Of a DNA stretch of 64,000 bases, positions 18,761 through 28,333 are shown one piece after another. Under the pieces are notes generated by a model. That model was given only the letters and a program-made list of their open reading frames with translations. It was not told the origin of the DNA and made no database searches. Every line of letters starts with the position of its first letter. Positions within the stretch are counted from its first letter, which is position 1. A program made the translations under genes and the position numbers. Origin of the DNA: Pseudomonadota bacterium (GTDB lineage: Bacteria > Pseudomonadota > Gammaproteobacteria > Burkholderiales > Rhodocyclaceae); assembly GCA_008501585.1 (NCBI GenBank), contig QQUN01000021.1, positions 1-64,000 on the forward strand, in the 5' to 3' direction.

Positions 18761-19332
18761 GGCAGCTGAACGCCCTCGGCGCGGAGCATGCGCGACAAGG
18801 CGATCAGCGGCAGGCCGATCAGGGCGGTCGGGTCGTCGCCGCTCAGGGCTTCCAGCAGGCTGATCCCGAGCCCTTCTGCCTTGGCGCTGCCGGCGCAGTC
18901 CAGCGGCATTTCCTTGTCGACATAGCGAACGATCTCTTCGTCGCTCAGGTCGCGGAAGTGGACGATGGTCGGCACGCCGACGATCTGGGTGTGGCCGCTT
19001 CGGCTGTTGATCAGCGCCACGGCGGTATGGAAAACCACCCGCTGGCCGCGCATCTGTTGCAACTGTGCAACAGCTTTTTCGACCGAGCCGGGCTTGCCAA
19101 ACCGGTGTTCGCCCAGGTGGGCGACCTGGTCGCTGCCGATGACCAGCGCGTCAGGATGCTGGTCGGCCAGCACGCGGGCTTTGGCGACGGCCAGTCGTTC
19201 CGCGGTGGCGGCAGGCGCTTCGCCATCGAGCGGAGTTTCATCGATGTCAGGGCGGCCGACGGTGAAGGGAATGCCGAGGCGTTCGAGCAGTTGGCGGCGG
19301 TAGATGGAGGTGGAGGCAAGGATCAGAGGCAT
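18757..19332 (-). CDS. Maf/YceF-family nucleotide pyrophosphatase
   Basis: 191-residue Maf-like protein; the YceF branch hydrolyses m7GTP and related modified nucleotides, a house-cleaning role. The N-terminus LILASTSIYRRQLLERLG and the central IGSDQVAHLGEHRFGKPG segment are diagnostic. I start at the ATG at 19332 (MPLILAS) rather than an in-frame codon 48 nt upstream because all family members begin at this point. Divergent from yceD. Confidence 0.93.
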   Translation of the reverse strand: MPLILASTSIYRRQLLERLGIPFTVGRPDIDETPLDGEAPAATAERLAVAKARVLADQHPDALVIGSDQVAHLGEHRFGKPGSVEKAVAQLQQMRGQRVVFHTAVALINSRSGHTQIVGVPTIVHFRDLSDEEIVRYVDKEMPLDCAGSAKAEGLGISLLEALSGDDPTALIGLPLIALSRMLRAEGVQLP

Positions 19333-19373
19333 GGTGCGTTGTGGAGGCGCCCGTTTTCGGAAGTGGCAGGGCT

Positions 19374-19402
19374 TTGACACGGGTAATCGAAAATACTATC
19401 AT
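19374..19402 (+). promoter_or_regulatory. Candidate promoter for yceD-rpmF-fab cluster
   Basis: TTGACA (19374-19379) and TATCAT (19397-19402) with a 17-nt spacer: perfect -35 and one mismatch in the -10. The predicted start (about 19409) falls only 2-3 nt before the first yceD ATG at 19412. Confidence 0.6.
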
Positions 19403-19411
19403 GCGCCGCTT

Positions 19412-19918
19412 ATGTCGCGAGATAGCTACGTGATTGATTCGCTGGCCTTCGCGCGCGAGGGCAGGCACAAGACAGGTCAGATGCCGGTGAGCGGCTTCGA
19501 GCGCCTGTCCAGACTGGTATGCGCGCCGTCCGGTGATGTGGTGTTTACCGTGACCGGGGTGCGGAGCGATCAGGGCGAGTCCTTTCTTGATATCGCTGCG
19601 AGCTGCGAATTGGCAGTGCGCTGTGAGCGGTGTCTGGAAGCGATGTCCTTGCCGGTCGAGGTCTCGGGGCGTTTGTTGCTTGTTCCGCCGGGTGTGCCGT
19701 TGCCCGATGACGACCTGGAAGAGGAAGAGTTCGATCCGATCCATGCGGACAGCGCGTTGGCGTTGTTACCGCTGGTGGAGGAAGAAATCCTGCTCGGACT
19801 GCCGTTCGCGCCAAGACACGAACAATGTGATGCGCCGCTGCCGTTGGGCGGTGCAGTTAAAAAATCGCCGTTTGCCGTACTTGAAGCTTTGAAGACGGGA
19901 AAAGGCTCTGAAAATTGA
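19412..19918 (+). CDS. yceD: Large ribosomal RNA subunit accumulation protein YceD (DUF177)
   Basis: 168-residue DUF177 protein needed for normal 23S rRNA accumulation in E. coli; almost always encoded just before rpmF, as here. Visible family features are VIDSLAFAR at the N-terminus, the paired cysteines in CERCLEAM and a central acidic stretch (DDDLEEEEFD). The start is uncertain: the ATG at 19412 lies almost at the predicted transcription start, while a GTG at 19430 would give a protein beginning directly with the conserved segment and a short leader with GCGAGA upstream. Confidence 0.93.
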   Translation: MSRDSYVIDSLAFAREGRHKTGQMPVSGFERLSRLVCAPSGDVVFTVTGVRSDQGESFLDIAASCELAVRCERCLEAMSLPVEVSGRLLLVPPGVPLPDDDLEEEEFDPIHADSALALLPLVEEEILLGLPFAPRHEQCDAPLPLGGAVKKSPFAVLEALKTGKGSEN

Positions 19919-19939
19919 TTGCATCAAGGAGTTTTTGCA

Positions 19940-20119
19940 ATGGCAGTTCAACAGAACAAAAAATCGCCCTCCAAGCGCGGCATGCGTCGTTCGCACGATG
20001 GCCTGACCGCTGCGCCGCTGGCCGTTGAGTCGACCACGGGTGAGGTGCACCTGCGTCACCACATCAGCCCGAACGGTTTCTACCGCGGCAAGAAAGTCAT
20101 CAAGACCAAGGGCGAGTAA
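19940..20119 (+). CDS. rpmF: 50S ribosomal protein L32
   Basis: 59-residue ribosomal protein L32. [19 protein letters not shown] is the classic N-terminus, and the rest is basic with the [15 protein letters not shown] ending. A strong AAGGAG (19926-19931) precedes the ATG. It sits between yceD and plsX, the standard arrangement coupling ribosome and membrane lipid synthesis. A terminator-like hairpin follows. Confidence 0.98.
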   Translation: MAVQQNKKSPSKRGMRRSHDGLTAAPLAVESTTGEVHLRHHISPNGFYRGKKVIKTKGE

Positions 20120-20135
20120 CCCTTGTCGGAAAATC

Positions 20136-20169
20136 CGGCGCGACGCGTCCTGCGTTCGCGCCGTTTTTT
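20136..20169 (+). terminator. Terminator/attenuator between rpmF and plsX
   Basis: Stem CGGCGCGA (20136-20143) with TCGCGCCG (20156-20163), 12-nt loop, then six T. It lies 36 nt before plsX, so it probably reduces read-through from the ribosomal genes into the fatty-acid genes. Confidence 0.8.
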
Positions 20170-20205
20170 CGTCCCTATCTTTCCAGTAATTCTGACCCGA
20201 CGTCG

Positions 20206-21219
20206 ATGAACGTAACCATTGCTGTCGACTGCATGGGTGGCGATCACGGTCCGTCCGTGACGGTGCCTGCCGTCTGCGATTTCCTCAAACGCAGTGCCGG
20301 TACGCAGATTGTGCTCGTCGGTCGGCCGGAAGCGATCGAGCCGTTCCTGGCTGCGATCCCGGCGTCGCTGCGTGCGCGCGTTCGTGTCCAGGCTGCCACC
20401 GAGGTGGTCGGGATGGACGAGCCGCCGGCCAACGCAATGCGCAACAAGAAAGACTCTTCGATGCGCGTGGCGATCAATCTCGTTAAGTCCGGCGAGGCCC
20501 AGGCGGCCGTGTCGGCCGGCAACACCGGCGCGCTGATGGCGATCTCGCGTTTTGTGCTCAAGACGCTGCCCGGCGTGGACCGCCCGGCGATCGCGTCGAT
20601 CCTGCCATCGATGCGTGGTCGCACCTATGTGCTCGACCTCGGGGCCAACGTCGACTGCACGGCCGATCACCTGCTCCAGTTCGGTATCATGGGCGCCAGC
20701 CTGGTGGCCGCGGTGGAGCATATCGATCGTCCGACGGTGGGGCTGCTGAATATCGGCGAAGAGGAAATCAAGGGTAACGAGGTGGCCAAGCGTGCCGCTG
20801 AACTGCTGCGCGGCAGCGGGCTGAACTTCTACGGCAACGTCGAAGGCAACGATATTTATAAAGGCACCACCAATGTCGTGGTGTGCGATGGTTTTGTCGG
20901 CAACGTGGCGTTGAAGGCTTCCGAGGGGCTGGCCCAGATGATGGGTACCTTCCTGCGCGAAGAGTTCAGCCGCAATGTGCTGACCAAGGCGATGGCGCTG
21001 CTGGCCTCGCCCGTGTTGAAGCGCTTCAAGGGGCGGGTGGATCATCGTCGCTACAATGGCGCAGCCTTGGTGGGTTTGCGCGGGGTGGTGGTCAAGAGTC
21101 ACGGGTCGGCCGATGCGTATGCCTTCGAGCAGGCGATTGCACGGGCGGCGGAAGCTGCCGGGAACCGTTTGCTGGAGCGCATTACCGAGCGGATGGGTGT
21201 GCGGGAGAATGCTGAATGA
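20206..21219 (+). CDS. plsX: Phosphate acyltransferase PlsX
   Basis: Makes acyl-phosphate from acyl-ACP, feeding PlsY and phospholipid synthesis. 337 residues; the N-terminus [14 protein letters not shown] is diagnostic, followed by [11 protein letters not shown] and [21 protein letters not shown] as further landmarks. Start ATG at 20206. The stop overlaps the fabH start by 4 nt. A peripheral membrane protein by family knowledge. Confidence 0.98.
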   Translation: MNVTIAVDCMGGDHGPSVTVPAVCDFLKRSAGTQIVLVGRPEAIEPFLAAIPASLRARVRVQAATEVVGMDEPPANAMRNKKDSSMRVAINLVKSGEAQAAVSAGNTGALMAISRFVLKTLPGVDRPAIASILPSMRGRTYVLDLGANVDCTADHLLQFGIMGASLVAAVEHIDRPTVGLLNIGEEEIKGNEVAKRAAELLRGSGLNFYGNVEGNDIYKGTTNVVVCDGFVGNVALKASEGLAQMMGTFLREEFSRNVLTKAMALLASPVLKRFKGRVDHRRYNGAALVGLRGVVVKSHGSADAYAFEQAIARAAEAAGNRLLERITERMGVRENAE

Positions 21220-22181
21220 TTTACGCGCGAATCGCAGGGACCGGGAGCTGTCTGCCGGGTGAGCCGGTTACCAACGACGACTTGGTGGCCCGCGGTATCG
21301 AAACGTCCGACGAGTGGATTTCGACGCGCACAGGGATTCGCGCCCGGCACTTCGCCGCCGATGGCCAGAACTCGAGCGACCTGGCGGAAATTGCCTCCCG
21401 CCGCGCCATCGAGGCGGCCGGAGTGCAGGCCGAAGACATCGACCTGATCATCGTCGCCACCTCGACCCCCGATTACATCTTTCCGAGCACCGCCGCATTG
21501 CTGCAGGCCCGCCTCGGAATCCGCAACGACAGCCCGGCCTTCGACGTGCAGGCCGTGTGCAGCGGTTTTGTCTATGCGCTGACCGTTGCCGAAAAATTCA
21601 TCCGTTCCGGCAGTCACCAGCGGGCGCTGGTGGTGGGCGCCGAAGTCTTCTCGCGCATTCTGGACTGGAATGACCGCGGCACCTGTGTGTTGTTCGGCGA
21701 TGGCGCCGGCGCCATCGTGCTTGAGGCGAGCGAGCAACCGGGTATTCTGGCGACCGCCCTGCATGCCGATGGGGCGCACAACCAGATCCTGTGTGTGCCG
21801 GGTACGGTGGCGTCCGGCAAGGTGCTGGGCGACCCGTTCCTGCGCATGGACGGCCAGGCCGTGTTCAAGTTTGCCGTCAAGGTCCTCGGCGATGTGGCTC
21901 AGGAAGTCCTTGAAGCCGCGGGCGCCGATGTGGACAGTGTCGATTGGCTGATTCCGCACCAGGCCAATGTGCGCATCATTCAGTCTACGGCCAAGCGACT
22001 GGGGCTACCGCTCGAGCGCGTGGTCAGTACCGTAGCCGGCCATGGCAATACCTCGGCGGCCTCCATTCCGCTGGCGCTCGACACCGCGATCCGCGACGGC
22101 CGTGTTCAGCGCGGCCAGCGCCTGGTCCTCGAGGGCGTCGGCGGCGGCTTTACCTGGGGCGCTGCGCTGGTCCAGTATTGA
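21216..22181 (+). CDS. fabH: Beta-ketoacyl-ACP synthase III
   Basis: Starts each round of fatty-acid synthesis by condensing acetyl-CoA with malonyl-ACP. 321 residues. The catalytic triad is visible: Cys in [11 protein letters not shown] (about residue 113), His in IPHQANVRI and Asn in GHGNTSAAS. Start overlaps plsX (ATGA), so the two are coupled. Confidence 0.98.
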   Translation: MIYARIAGTGSCLPGEPVTNDDLVARGIETSDEWISTRTGIRARHFAADGQNSSDLAEIASRRAIEAAGVQAEDIDLIIVATSTPDYIFPSTAALLQARLGIRNDSPAFDVQAVCSGFVYALTVAEKFIRSGSHQRALVVGAEVFSRILDWNDRGTCVLFGDGAGAIVLEASEQPGILATALHADGAHNQILCVPGTVASGKVLGDPFLRMDGQAVFKFAVKVLGDVAQEVLEAAGADVDSVDWLIPHQANVRIIQSTAKRLGLPLERVVSTVAGHGNTSAASIPLALDTAIRDGRVQRGQRLVLEGVGGGFTWGAALVQY

Positions 22182-22204
22182 TAGGCGCTGTTCAAGGAGC
22201 ATCC

Positions 22205-23143
22205 ATGAAATTCGCACTCGTTTTCCCGGGGCAGGGGTCGCAGTCCGTCGGCATGATGGCCGCCTACGGCGACTCGCCCGAGATCCGTCATACCTTCCAG
22301 GAAGCGTCCGATGCCTTGGGTGAAGACCTCTGGGCGATGGTGTCCGACGGTCCGGCGGAGCGCTTGTCGCAGACGGTCAATACCCAGCCGCTGATGCTGA
22401 CGGCCGGGGTCGCGGTCTATCGGGCCTGGCAGGCGGCGGGTGGTCCCGCGCCGGCGATCGTTGCCGGTCATAGCCTGGGCGAATACAGCGCGCTGGTCGC
22501 TGCTGGCGCGCTGGCGTTTGCCGATGCCGTGCCGCTGGTGCGTTTTCGCGCTGCGGCCATGCAGGCAGCCGTGCCGGCCGGGCAGGGCGCCATGGCGGCG
22601 CTGCTGGGGCTGGAGGCCGATGCCGTGGTTGCGGTGTGCGCCGAGGCGGCTGAGGGGGATGTGGTCGAGGCGGCCAACCTCAACGCGCCAGGCCAGATCG
22701 TGATCGCCGGCAGTGCTGCCGCGGTCGAACGCGCCATCGCGCTGGCCAAGACGCGGGGCGCCAAGCGTGCCGTGCTGTTGCCGGTCAGCGCGCCGTTCCA
22801 CTGCGCGCTGATGAAGCCGGCGGCGGAACAGTTGGCCGAGCGTCTGGCATCGGTCGCCATCCAGGCGCCGAGCATTCCCGTGCTGAACAATGTCGATGTG
22901 GCGCTCTGCAATGATCCGGACGCCATCCGCGATGCGCTGGTGCGCCAGGCCTATTCGCCGGTGCGCTGGATTGAATCGGTGGCCGCGATTGCCGCGCACG
23001 GTGCTGCCGCGGTGTTCGAATGTGGTCCGGGCAAGGTGCTCGCCGGCATGACCAAGCGGATTGCCCGCGATGTGCACGGTGCCGCGCTGGCCGATGAAGC
23101 GTCGCTGCTCGAGGCGATCGCACTGGTAAAGGAAAACGCATGA
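22205..23143 (+). CDS. fabD: Malonyl-CoA:ACP transacylase
   Basis: Transfers malonyl from CoA to ACP. 312 residues, beginning MKFALVFPGQGSQ, the canonical start; AAGGAG at 22195-22200 precedes the ATG at 22205. The nucleophile serine is in GHSLGEYSAL and the partner histidine in the SAPFHCALM segment. The stop overlaps fabG by 4 nt. Confidence 0.98.
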   Translation: MKFALVFPGQGSQSVGMMAAYGDSPEIRHTFQEASDALGEDLWAMVSDGPAERLSQTVNTQPLMLTAGVAVYRAWQAAGGPAPAIVAGHSLGEYSALVAAGALAFADAVPLVRFRAAAMQAAVPAGQGAMAALLGLEADAVVAVCAEAAEGDVVEAANLNAPGQIVIAGSAAAVERAIALAKTRGAKRAVLLPVSAPFHCALMKPAAEQLAERLASVAIQAPSIPVLNNVDVALCNDPDAIRDALVRQAYSPVRWIESVAAIAAHGAAAVFECGPGKVLAGMTKRIARDVHGAALADEASLLEAIALVKENA

Positions 23144-23889
23144 CGAAGGTACTGGAAGGGCACGTTGCGCTGGTCACTGGCGCATCCCGCGGCATCGGCC
23201 GCGCCATTGCCATGGAACTGGCCGGCATGGGGGCCACGGTTGTCGGCACGGCCACCTCGGAAAGCGGCGCTGCCGAGATCGCCAAGGCTCTGGCCGAAAG
23301 CGGTTGCAAGGGGACCGGACTGGCCTTGAACGTGACCGACGCGGCGGCATGCGAAGCGGCGGTTGCCTCGATCGAGAAGGAATTCGGTGCCATCGCCATT
23401 CTGGTCAACAACGCCGGCATCACGCGTGACAACCTGGCGATGCGCATGAAGGACGAGGAGTGGGAGGCGGTTGTCGACACCAACCTCAAGGCGGTTTTCC
23501 GCATGTCGCGCCTGGTGATGCGCGGCATGATGAAGGCGCGCCACGGTCGCATCATCAATGTGACGTCGGTGGTGGCCAGTTCCGGCAACCCGGGCCAGGC
23601 CAACTATGCCGCTGCCAAGGCCGGTGTGGCCGGCATGTCGCGCGCGCTGGCGCGCGAGCTGGGCAGCCGCAACATCACGGTCAACTGCGTGGCCCCGGGT
23701 TTTATCGATACCGACATGACCCGTGCGCTGCCGGACGCCGCGCGCGAGGCCTTGACGGGTCAAATTGCCGCCGGCCGGCTTGGCCGGCCTGAAGAAGTTG
23801 CAGCAGCGGTGGGCTTTCTGGCATCGCCTGCTGCGTCCTATGTCACTGGTACGACCTTGCATGTCAATGGTGGCATGTACATGGCGTAA
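23140..23889 (+). CDS. fabG: 3-oxoacyl-ACP reductase
   Basis: NADPH-dependent short-chain reductase of the fatty-acid cycle. 249 residues with the cofactor motif TGASRGIGRA, NNAGIT, catalytic Tyr-x3-Lys (YAAAKAG) and the C-terminal GGMYMA. Coupled to fabD by overlap. Confidence 0.98.
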   Translation: MTKVLEGHVALVTGASRGIGRAIAMELAGMGATVVGTATSESGAAEIAKALAESGCKGTGLALNVTDAAACEAAVASIEKEFGAIAILVNNAGITRDNLAMRMKDEEWEAVVDTNLKAVFRMSRLVMRGMMKARHGRIINVTSVVASSGNPGQANYAAAKAGVAGMSRALARELGSRNITVNCVAPGFIDTDMTRALPDAAREALTGQIAAGRLGRPEEVAAAVGFLASPAASYVTGTTLHVNGGMYMA

Positions 23890-23922
23890 ACATGACGCTA
23901 TCGGTGCGCTGCCTTTTTGGTA

Positions 23923-23928
23923 GAATAC
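23923..23928 (+). promoter_or_regulatory. Possible -10 element for acpP
   Basis: TAGAAT in the fabG-acpP gap, about 45 nt before the acpP start. No good -35 is seen at the right distance. A separate acpP promoter would fit the high ACP demand; that is inference. Confidence 0.35.
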
Positions 23929-23973
23929 GCCCGCCTTAACTACATACCCGCATATCCGGGAAGGAGCTATTTC

Positions 23974-24213
23974 ATGGAGAACATCGAACAACGCGTCAAG
24001 AAAATCGTCGCGGAGCAACTCGGTGTTAACGAGTCCGAAATCAAGAACGAGTCCTCGTTCGTGGACGATCTGGGCGCAGATTCGCTGGACACCGTGGAAC
24101 TGGTGATGGCACTCGAGGAAGAATTCGAGTGCGAGATTCCGGACGAAGAGGCTGAGAAGATCACCACCGTGCAGCAAGCGATCGATTACGTGACTGCGCA
24201 TCTGAACAAGTAA
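23974..24213 (+). CDS. acpP: Acyl carrier protein
   Basis: 79-residue ACP, strongly acidic. The Ser of the [10 protein letters not shown] motif (about residue 37) takes the phosphopantetheine arm added by AcpS, which is encoded at 38072. AAGGAG at 23961-23966 and the ATG at 23974 give the usual [12 protein letters not shown] start. Confidence 0.99.
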   Translation: MENIEQRVKKIVAEQLGVNESEIKNESSFVDDLGADSLDTVELVMALEEEFECEIPDEEAEKITTVQQAIDYVTAHLNK

Positions 24214-24235
24214 TCAACCAATACCGGAGCGAACA

Positions 24236-25474
24236 TTGACCCGTCGCAGAGTTGTTGTGACCGGCCTGGGGATCGTATCCCCGGTCGGAAATACCATCCC
24301 GGAGGCTTGGGACAACATTGTAAATGGCCGCTCCGGTATCACGGAGATTACGCGTTTTGACGCGTCGGCCTTCCCGGTGCGTATTGCCGGGGAGGTCCAG
24401 AATTTCGATGTAGGGGCCTACCTGTCGCCAAAAGAGGCGCGGCGGATGGACACCTTCATCCACTACGGGCTGGCCGCAGGCATTCAGGCCGTTCGTGATG
24501 CCGGACTGGAAGAGGGCGCAGCCGATGCCGAGCGCATTGGCGTGAATATCGGCTCGGGTATCGGCGGTTTGCCGATGATCGAGGCGACCCACAATGATTA
24601 TCTCAAGGCCGGGCATCGCAAGATTTCGCCGTTCTTCATTCCGGGCACGATCATCAACATGATCGCCGGCCATCTGTCGATCATGTACGGCTTCAAAGGG
24701 CCGTGCCTGGCGATGGTGACCGCCTGCACCACGGCAACCCACTGCATTGGTGAAGCCGCCCGCATGATCCAGTACGGCGATGTTGACGTCATGGTGGCCG
24801 GCGGTGCCGAAGCCACCATCACGCCGCTGGCGATCGGTGGTTTTGCCTCCGCCAAGGCCTTGTCGACCCGCAATGACGACCCCGCGACGGCCAGCCGTCC
24901 GTGGGATTCGGGGCGCGATGGTTTTGTGCTTGGGGAAGGCGCCGGCGTGGTGGTGCTCGAAGAGTACGAGCACGCGAAGGCGCGTGGCGCCAAGATCTAC
25001 GCCGAGGTGGTGGGCTACGGTCTGAGCGCCGATGCCTACCACATGACCGCGCCGTGCGAGGATGGTGACGGTGCCGCGCGCTCCATGGCCAATGCCATTC
25101 GCGATGCCAAGCTGTCGCATTCGGATTTCGACTACATCAACGCGCACGGCACCTCGACGCCGCTGGGCGATGTGGCCGAGACGGTGGCGGTCAAGCGCTG
25201 CTTCGGAGACCACGCCAAGAACCTGGTGGTCAGCTCCACCAAGTCGATGACCGGCCACCTGCTTGGTGCCGCGGGGGGGGTCGAAGCCGTGTTTACCGCA
25301 CTGGCCGTGCATCATCAGGTCGCACCGCCGACGATCAATATCTTTGATCAGGATCCGGCCTGCGATCTGGATTACGCCGCCAACAAGGCCCGGCCGATGG
25401 AGATCCGTGTGGCGCTGTCGAACTCCTTCGGGTTCGGTGGTACCAACGGCACGCTGGCGCTGGCCAAAGTCTGA
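24236..25474 (+). CDS. fabF: Beta-ketoacyl-ACP synthase II
   Basis: Elongating condensing enzyme of fatty-acid synthesis. 412 residues. Active-site Cys in VTACTTATH, His in [11 protein letters not shown] and His in [15 protein letters not shown]; the C-terminal NSFGFGGTN is intact. It begins with a TTG at 24236 ([13 protein letters not shown]); CGGAG lies 6 nt upstream and no ATG is available before conserved sequence. Confidence 0.98.
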   Translation: MTRRRVVVTGLGIVSPVGNTIPEAWDNIVNGRSGITEITRFDASAFPVRIAGEVQNFDVGAYLSPKEARRMDTFIHYGLAAGIQAVRDAGLEEGAADAERIGVNIGSGIGGLPMIEATHNDYLKAGHRKISPFFIPGTIINMIAGHLSIMYGFKGPCLAMVTACTTATHCIGEAARMIQYGDVDVMVAGGAEATITPLAIGGFASAKALSTRNDDPATASRPWDSGRDGFVLGEGAGVVVLEEYEHAKARGAKIYAEVVGYGLSADAYHMTAPCEDGDGAARSMANAIRDAKLSHSDFDYINAHGTSTPLGDVAETVAVKRCFGDHAKNLVVSSTKSMTGHLLGAAGGVEAVFTALAVHHQVAPPTINIFDQDPACDLDYAANKARPMEIRVALSNSFGFGGTNGTLALAKV

Positions 25475-25476
25475 GC

Positions 25477-25932
25477 ATGGCGGAGGCGGTGTTCCGCCTG
25501 CCGCTGACGCTGGAATTGAAGCCGTCCCGACGGTTGCACCATCTTGCGATGGCGGCAGCGGTCGGGACGGCTTCGGTTTTTGTGCTGACGCCGCAGATCG
25601 GGTTGCGGGTCGCCGGTGGTCTCGTGGTGCTGCTTCTGCTGATCTGCGCACGGCGAATGCAGCCGGTCGGCGGTGTGCTGACCTTGCTGCCCGAGGCGCA
25701 ATGGATCGCGCCCGGGCAGACCGAGGCCTGTGCCCTGGCCGGCTCGAGTGTCGATCTCTTCGGTGTGTTGTGGTTGCACGGTCGGCGCCCGGATGGCCGC
25801 CGGTTGGCCCTAATGGTCATGCCCGATGCGTTGGTGCATCCGCAGGGCTGGCGCTGGCTGTGTGTGTGGTTCCGTAATGCGCCGGGCGAGGCGGATGCGG
25901 CTGGGGGCGAGGGGCCGGATGGCGAACGCTGA
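25477..25932 (+). CDS. YgfX-like small membrane protein
   Basis: 151 residues with two closely spaced membrane segments (about 23-40 and 43-60) followed by a soluble beta-rich tail containing LPEAQWIAPGQ and LMVMPDALVHPQGWRWL, a pattern of YgfX (CptA-type) proteins. In enterobacteria YgfX is linked to SdhE and cell-division toxicity; that function should not be assumed here. It starts 2 nt after fabF and ends where nadB ends on the opposite strand. Family assignment rests on topology, motif order and gene context. Confidence 0.65.
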   Translation: MAEAVFRLPLTLELKPSRRLHHLAMAAAVGTASVFVLTPQIGLRVAGGLVVLLLLICARRMQPVGGVLTLLPEAQWIAPGQTEACALAGSSVDLFGVLWLHGRRPDGRRLALMVMPDALVHPQGWRWLCVWFRNAPGEADAAGGEGPDGER

Positions 25933-27522
25933 TCAGCGCGCCGTCGCCCGCCGCGGGCGCAGGACGGTGTCTTTGGGGGCGGGCAGCGTATCGGGGTAGT
26001 CGCGGCTGAAATGCAGCCCGCGACTCTCTTTGCGGCGCAGTGCGCTCCGGACGATCAGGTCTGCGGTGGTGACCAGGTTGCGCAGCTCGATCAGGTCGTT
26101 GGTGACCCGGAAGTTGGTGTAGAACTCGTTGATTTCACGCGTCAGCAGGCGAATCCGGTGCTGCGCGCGCAGCAGGCGCTTGTTGGTGCGGACGATGCCG
26201 ACGTAGTCCCACATGAACCTGCGCAGCTCTTCCCAGTTGTGGGAGATGACGATCTCTTCGTCGGCATCGGTGACACGACTCTCATCCCAGGACGGCAGCG
26301 GCAGGGCGGGTTGCGGCGCTTGGGCCAGAATGGCATTGGCGATGCTTTCGCTGAATACCACGCATTCGAGCAATGAGTTGCTCGCCAGGCGGTTGGCGCC
26401 ATGCAGGCCGGTACACGTCGCTTCGCCGACGGCATAGAGCGCCGGCAGATCGGTGCGGCCGTCGAGATCGGTGACGATGCCACCGCAGGTGTAGTGGGCG
26501 GCCGGCACGACCGGAATCGGCTGGGTGGTGATGTCGATGCCCAGCTCCAGGCAGCGGGCGTGAATGGTCGGGAAGTGGGTCTTGAGGAAGTCGGCGGGCT
26601 TGTGGCTGATGTCGAGGAAGACGCAGTCCAGACCCCGCTTTTTCATCTCGAAGTCGATGGCGCGGGCGACGATGTCGCGCGGTGCCAGCTCGGCGCGCGG
26701 ATCGTGCTCCGGCATGAAGCGTTCGCCGTTGGGCAGGCGCAGCAGGCCGCCCTCACCGCGAACCGCTTCCGACACAAGAAAGGACTTGGCCTGAGGGTGG
26801 TAGAGGCAGGTGGGGTGGAACTGGATGAACTCCATGTTCGCCACCCGGCAGCCTGCCCGCCAGGCCATGGCGATGCCGTCGCCGGTGGCGGTGTCGGGGT
26901 TCGTGGTGTAGACATAGACCTTGCCCGCGCCCCCCGTGGCCAGTACGGTGGCCGAGGCGCTCAGGGTCTTGACATGGTCGTTGTCGATGTCGAGGACATA
27001 GGCGCCGAGGCAACCGCGCTCGGCCTGGCCGAGTTTGCTGCCCGGGATCAGGTCGATGGCGATGTGCTTTTCAAGCACCGTGATGTTCGGGTGGGCGATG
27101 ACTTGCTGCGTGAGCGTGGCCTGGACGGCGGCGCCCGTGGCGTCGGCGGCATGGATGATCCGCCGGTGGCTGTGCCCGCCTTCACGGGTGAGGTGGTAGC
27201 CGGTTGGGGCGCTGTCGTCGCGGGTGAAGGGGACGCCGCGCTCGATCAGCCACTCGATGGCACGTCGGCTGTTCTCGACCACATGCTGCGTGGCGGCCCG
27301 GCTGTTGAGACCGGCGCCGGCATCGAAGGTGTCGTCGACATGCGATTCGACGCTGTCGGTCGGGTCGAGCACGGCGGCAATGCCGCCCTGGGCCCAGGCG
27401 CTGGCGCTGTCGGCAAGGCTGCGCTTGGTGACGATCGCGACGCGGCGGTGGTCGGCAAGGCGCAGGGCGAGCGATTGGCCGGCGAGGCCACTTCCAATGA
27501 TGACGACGTCGAAGACTTCCAC
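25933..27522 (-). CDS. nadB: L-aspartate oxidase
   Basis: FAD flavoenzyme making iminoaspartate for NAD synthesis with NadA. 529 residues from the chosen GTG at 27522, giving [16 protein letters not shown], the expected beginning; a TTG at 27555 would add 11 poorly conserved residues. FAD-binding [25 protein letters not shown] and the [13 protein letters not shown] segment are present, as is the Arg-rich helical C-terminus. Convergent with the ygfX-like gene and divergent from rpoE. Confidence 0.96.
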   Translation of the reverse strand: MEVFDVVIIGSGLAGQSLALRLADHRRVAIVTKRSLADSASAWAQGGIAAVLDPTDSVESHVDDTFDAGAGLNSRAATQHVVENSRRAIEWLIERGVPFTRDDSAPTGYHLTREGGHSHRRIIHAADATGAAVQATLTQQVIAHPNITVLEKHIAIDLIPGSKLGQAERGCLGAYVLDIDNDHVKTLSASATVLATGGAGKVYVYTTNPDTATGDGIAMAWRAGCRVANMEFIQFHPTCLYHPQAKSFLVSEAVRGEGGLLRLPNGERFMPEHDPRAELAPRDIVARAIDFEMKKRGLDCVFLDISHKPADFLKTHFPTIHARCLELGIDITTQPIPVVPAAHYTCGGIVTDLDGRTDLPALYAVGEATCTGLHGANRLASNSLLECVVFSESIANAILAQAPQPALPLPSWDESRVTDADEEIVISHNWEELRRFMWDYVGIVRTNKRLLRAQHRIRLLTREINEFYTNFRVTNDLIELRNLVTTADLIVRSALRRKESRGLHFSRDYPDTLPAPKDTVLRPRRATAR

Positions 27523-27606
27523 CGACAGGTTCCAGCGAAAAAAGAACGGCGCCAACTATATCACCCGGAATGCCGTCGCTGGTGCTGCAAAAACCCTTGC
27601 GTTGTC

Positions 27607-27634
27607 TGAACTATTCGATCGGGGGGTGGTCGAT
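27607..27634 (+). promoter_or_regulatory. Candidate sigma-E-type promoter before rpoE
   Basis: TGAACTA (27607-27613), then 15 nt, then GTCGAT (27629-27634). This resembles the RpoE consensus GGAACTT-N15-GTCTAA in the -35 core and spacing, with a partial -10. It would allow autoregulation of the rpoE operon. Confidence 0.35.
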
Positions 27635-27653
27635 TGCACAGGTTGATACGCTT

Positions 27654-27681
27654 TTGGCGACGGGCACCGGGTTGGTTATAC
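27654..27681 (+). promoter_or_regulatory. Candidate sigma-70 promoter before rpoE
   Basis: TTGGCG (27654-27659), 16-nt spacer, TTATAC (27676-27681), about 50 nt before the rpoE start. Moderate match to the housekeeping consensus. Confidence 0.45.
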
Positions 27682-27731
27682 TTTCGCGGTTTATTCGCCA
27701 CCGCGATGGTTTCCCGATTGTCCCGAGCCAA

Positions 27732-28331
27732 ATGACCGACCGAGAACTGGATCAACAACTTGTCGAGCGCGTCCAGCGCGGAGACAAACAGGCCTTTGGC
27801 TTGTTGGTTTCCAAGTACCAGCGCAAGTTGTTGCGCTTGTTGTCGCGACTGATCCGTGATCCGGCGGAGGTGGAGGATGTTGCCCAGGAAACGTTCATCA
27901 AGGCCTACCGTGCCTTGCCGGCGTTTCGTGGCGAGAGTGCGTTTTACACCTGGTTGTACCGCATCGGTGTGAATACGGCGAAGAACTATCTGGTTGCTCA
28001 GGGCCGCAGAGCGCCGACGACCACGGGTTTCAACTCGGAAGAGGCTGAGACTTTCGACGACGGAGAGCAGTTGCGGGACATCAACACGCCAGAGCGCCTG
28101 ATGATGTCGCGTCAGATCGGACAGACAGTCGAGATTGCGATGGAGGCATTGCCCGAAGAGCTGAGGACGGCAATCGTTTTGCGTGAGATCGAAGGAATGA
28201 GCTACGAGGAAATCGCCGGCATCATGGAGTGCCCGATCGGGACAGTGCGCTCCCGGATATTTCGGGCCCGCGAGGCGATTGCAGAGAAACTCCGGCCGTT
28301 GTTGGACACGGCCCCTGATCAACGGTGGTAG
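27732..28331 (+). CDS. rpoE: RNA polymerase sigma factor RpoE/AlgU
   Basis: Extracytoplasmic-function sigma factor for envelope stress. 199 residues. Region 2 includes DVAQETFIKAYRALPAFRG and FYTWLYRIGVNTAKN; region 4 includes LREIEGMSYEEIAGIM and GTVRSRIFRAREA. Start at the ATG at 27732 (MTDRELDQQLVERVQRG), as in AlgU; the frame is open upstream without family sequence. It is kept inactive by RseA, encoded next. Confidence 0.97.
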   Translation: MTDRELDQQLVERVQRGDKQAFGLLVSKYQRKLLRLLSRLIRDPAEVEDVAQETFIKAYRALPAFRGESAFYTWLYRIGVNTAKNYLVAQGRRAPTTTGFNSEEAETFDDGEQLRDINTPERLMMSRQIGQTVEIAMEALPEELRTAIVLREIEGMSYEEIAGIMECPIGTVRSRIFRAREAIAEKLRPLLDTAPDQRW

Positions 28332-28333
28332 GT

